Assembly (NCBI RefSeq): GCF_036417845.1
Contig: NC_089979.1
Span: forward strand, 123,103,415-123,167,414
Origin: Apteryx mantelli
Taxonomy: Eukaryota; Chordata; Aves; Apterygiformes; Apterygidae
Length of the DNA: 64,000 bases
Reading direction: 5' to 3'
Shown here: one piece after another, positions 61,880 through 64,000 of the stretch
Numbering within the stretch: the stretch's first letter is position 1
Layout: each line of letters begins with the position of its first letter
Made by a program: the position numbers and the translations under genes
Notes under the pieces: model-generated
The model's input: the letters and a program-made list of their open reading frames with translations, nothing else
Databases searched by the model: none
What the model was told of the DNA's origin: nothing

Positions 61880-63265
61880 AGAATAACAGAATAGTTGGGG
61901 TTGGAAGGGAGCTCTGTAGATCACCTCATCCAACCCTCCTTCTCAAGCAGGGTCAGCTAGAGCAGGTTGTCCAAGACCATGTCCAACTGGGTTTTGAATA
62001 TCTCCAGAGAAGGAGACTCCACAACCTTTCTGGGCAACCTGGTACAGTGCTCAGTCACCCTCACAGTGAAAAAGTGTTTTCTTGTGTTCAGACGGACCTT
62101 CCTGTTTCAGTTTGTGCCCAGTGCTTCTCATCCTGTTACTGGGCACCACTGAGAAGAGTCTGGCCCTGTCCTCTTCACACCTTCCCATCAGGTATTTATA
62201 AACACTGATAAAATCCTCCCTGAACCTTCCCTTCTCCAGGCTAAACAGTCTCACCTCTCAGCTTCATCTCATATGAGAGATGCTCCAGTCCCTTAATGAT
62301 CTTTGTGGCCCTTCACTGGACTCACTCCAATAAATTCATGTCTGTCTTGTACTGGCAAGCCCAGAACTGGATCCAGTACTCCAGCTGTGGCCTCTCAGTG
62401 CGGAGTAGAGGAGGAGGATTACCTCCCTCTATCTTCTGGCAATGCTTTTCCTAATGCAACCCGGGATGCTGTTGGCCTTCTTTGCCATGAGCGTACATTG
62501 CTAGCCCATGTTCAACTTGTCTACCAGGACCCCCAGGTCCTTCTCTGCAAAGCTGCTCTCCAGCTAGTCAGCCCCCAGCATGTACTGGTGCATGGGATTA
62601 TTCCTTCCCAAGTGCAGGACCCTGCACTTCCCTTTGTTGAACCTCGTGAGGTTCCTCACTGCCTATTTCTCCAGCCTCTTGAGGTCCCTCTGAATAGCAG
62701 TGCAACCCTCTGGTGTATCAGCCAGTCCTGTCAGTTTTGTATCATCTGCGAATTTGCTGAAGGTGCATTTGGTCCCATAATCCAGGTCATTAATGAAGAT
62801 GTTAAATAATATCAGAGCTAGTATCAACTCCTGGGAGACCTCACTAGTGACTTGCCTCCAGCTGGACTTTGTGCCACTGATCACAACCCTCTGAGCCCAG
62901 CAGTTAGCTGGTTTTCAATCTGCCTTACTGACTACCTGTCCAGCCCATCCTTCATCAGGTTGTCTATGATGATGTTATGGGAGACAGTGTCCAAAGCCTT
63001 AGTAAAGTCAAGGTGAACAACATCCACTGCTCTCCCCCCGTCCACCAAGCCAGTCATCTCATCATAGAAGTTTATCAGGTTGGTCAGACGCGATTTCACC
63101 TTTGTAAATCCGTGCTGACTACTCCCAGTCACCATCTTGTCCTTCATGTGTTTGGAAATAGTATGCAGGATTAGTTTCTCCATCACCTTCCCAGGGATTG
63201 AGGTGAGGCTGACCAGCCTGTAGTTCCCCAGATCCTCCTTTCCTGTTCTTTCTTGGCAAAGATAG
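61880..63265 (-). mobile_element. CR1 LINE, 5'-truncated (minus), 1.4 kb
   Basis: The low-coordinate end is the CR1 3' terminus. The + strand reads GAATAACAGAATAG (reverse of two ATTCTGTT-like octamers), then TTGGGGTTGGAAGGGAGCTC and CATCCAACCC. Read from the minus strand, it runs from within the reverse transcriptase (GNYRLVSLTSIPGKVMEKLI near 63,230) through the catalytic FADD at about 62,741-62,752 to the ORF2 C-terminus (LFSLEKGRFREDFISVYKYL near 62,250) and the 3' UTR. Truncation at about 63,265 is typical of CR1 target-primed insertion. It is moderately diverged and no longer coding. Confidence 0.95.
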
Positions 63266-63273
63266 GTTGTCAA
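62051..63273 (-). pseudogene. CR1 ORF2 (reverse transcriptase) remnant, frameshifted
   Basis: The open pieces 63,273-62,932 and 62,884-62,663 lie in different frames, so at least one frameshift separates the first RT block (GFTKVKSRLTNLINFYDEM, HLDFTKALDTVSHNI) from the FADDTKL block; further stops follow until the LFSLEK block at 62,254-62,051. The two catalytic aspartates of FADD remain. The endonuclease part of ORF2 is absent because of the 5' truncation. In a live CR1 this protein copies the element's RNA at the target site; this copy cannot. Confidence 0.9.
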
Positions 63274-64000
63274 GAAAATTACAAAATAGGGTTTTCAAAA
63301 CTGCTTTCTGCTTCTGATGAAATAACTTCTCTGAATGCAGGCTACCACTGCATATCTTAAAATCTCAAGCTCAAAATGTCAGAAAACTCTGTCATAGCAT
63401 TACAAAATGTATTCTGCTGTACTTGTATTTAAATACATCCTAGCATTTTTCTCATCTTAGCAGTGTTCTAGAGAAATTTGATGCTTACTGAGTTATTCAT
63501 GGCACAGGATCACTTCTCTGTGCTTTTTTGTTCTAAATTTTATGCTGGTTTTGTGGTTCTTCATTGTTGCCTTGTTTTATTATGTTTGTTTATTCCAATG
63601 ACAAGCCAGCCTTTCTTGAGGATAGATTTAATATAAGGTGAAATACTATTATACAACAATTAATGGAAGCCTAGGTGCAGTTAGCCATAACCTAAAATGG
63701 GCTAGAATTCATAATGATTATTTTGTTCCATATAAATTTATTTTGCAGACAACTTACTATACTGAATTCTTCTTGGATAATGAATTTTTGAAACATTTTC
63801 AGCATCACCCTGAGGCAATAGCAGAAATTACCTCCTCACCCAGCATGTATGACAGATAACTAAAATGGCTGGGATATTACATGTACCCTGCAAACCTGAA
63901 AGGCCTGCACATTTCTAGCTTCTGAAATACAAGTGACCACGTGAGTTAAGAGAGCTGCACTGGAGAATAAGTGTTATCATCATGATGCACTGTTAAAGTT
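63266..64000. other. Intergenic, right edge
   Basis: AT-rich. A 73-codon + strand open frame (63,638-63,859) follows an acceptor-like TTTTGCAG at 63,742-63,749 and ends FQHHPEAIAEITSSPSMYDR. I recognise no family and treat it as probably chance. Confidence 0.6.

Noticed and set aside
62303..62809. 168-codon + strand open frame
   Set aside because: Antisense shadow of the CR1 reverse-transcriptase remnant.

Overview
The window is nuclear DNA from a vertebrate, most likely a bird. It is AT-rich, with intron-split genes and one CpG island. It carries several CR1 LINE copies, some with the 3' end typical of bird CR1. The two genes are co-linear neighbours, TOPAZ1 then TCAIM, which are also adjacent in mammals. 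The species cannot be fixed from the sequence.

Region 1 (1-26,410, + strand) holds the last fifteen recognisable coding exons of TOPAZ1, a germ-cell gene needed for meiosis in mammals. The N-terminal part lies outside the window to the left. Every exon junction was checked for GT/AG and reading phase, and the exons join into about 674 codons ending at 26,322, with a poly(A) signal at 26,387. A CCCH-like cysteine/histidine cluster lies early in this part, and helical repeats with 35-37 residue spacing lie near the C-terminus.

Region 2 (26,411 to about 32,450) is intergenic. I see no gene there, only a short CR1 3' end at 31,828.

Region 3 (about 32,450-33,740) is a strong CpG island and is the inferred TCAIM promoter. 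It contains GC boxes, an NRF-1-type site, a perfect kappaB-type palindrome and a likely first-exon donor at 33,137/33,138. Just inside intron 1 is a 37-bp perfect alternating purine-pyrimidine tract.

Region 4 (33,138 to about 54,700, + strand) is TCAIM: ten coding exons giving a complete 489-residue mitochondrial protein, with a basic N-terminus, an HPD tripeptide as in J-domains, and a 3' UTR of about 1.1 kb. Two very old CR1 remnants lie in its introns. A coding-like stretch on the minus strand of intron 1 (33,848-34,223) is unidentified.

Region 5 (54,700-64,000) is intergenic, with a 1.4-kb 5'-truncated CR1 on the minus strand (61,880-63,265) that still encodes a broken reverse transcriptase. 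The two genes have unrelated jobs, meiosis and mitochondrial regulation, and there is no operon-like logic between them. No tRNA, rRNA, CRISPR or prokaryotic feature was seen.
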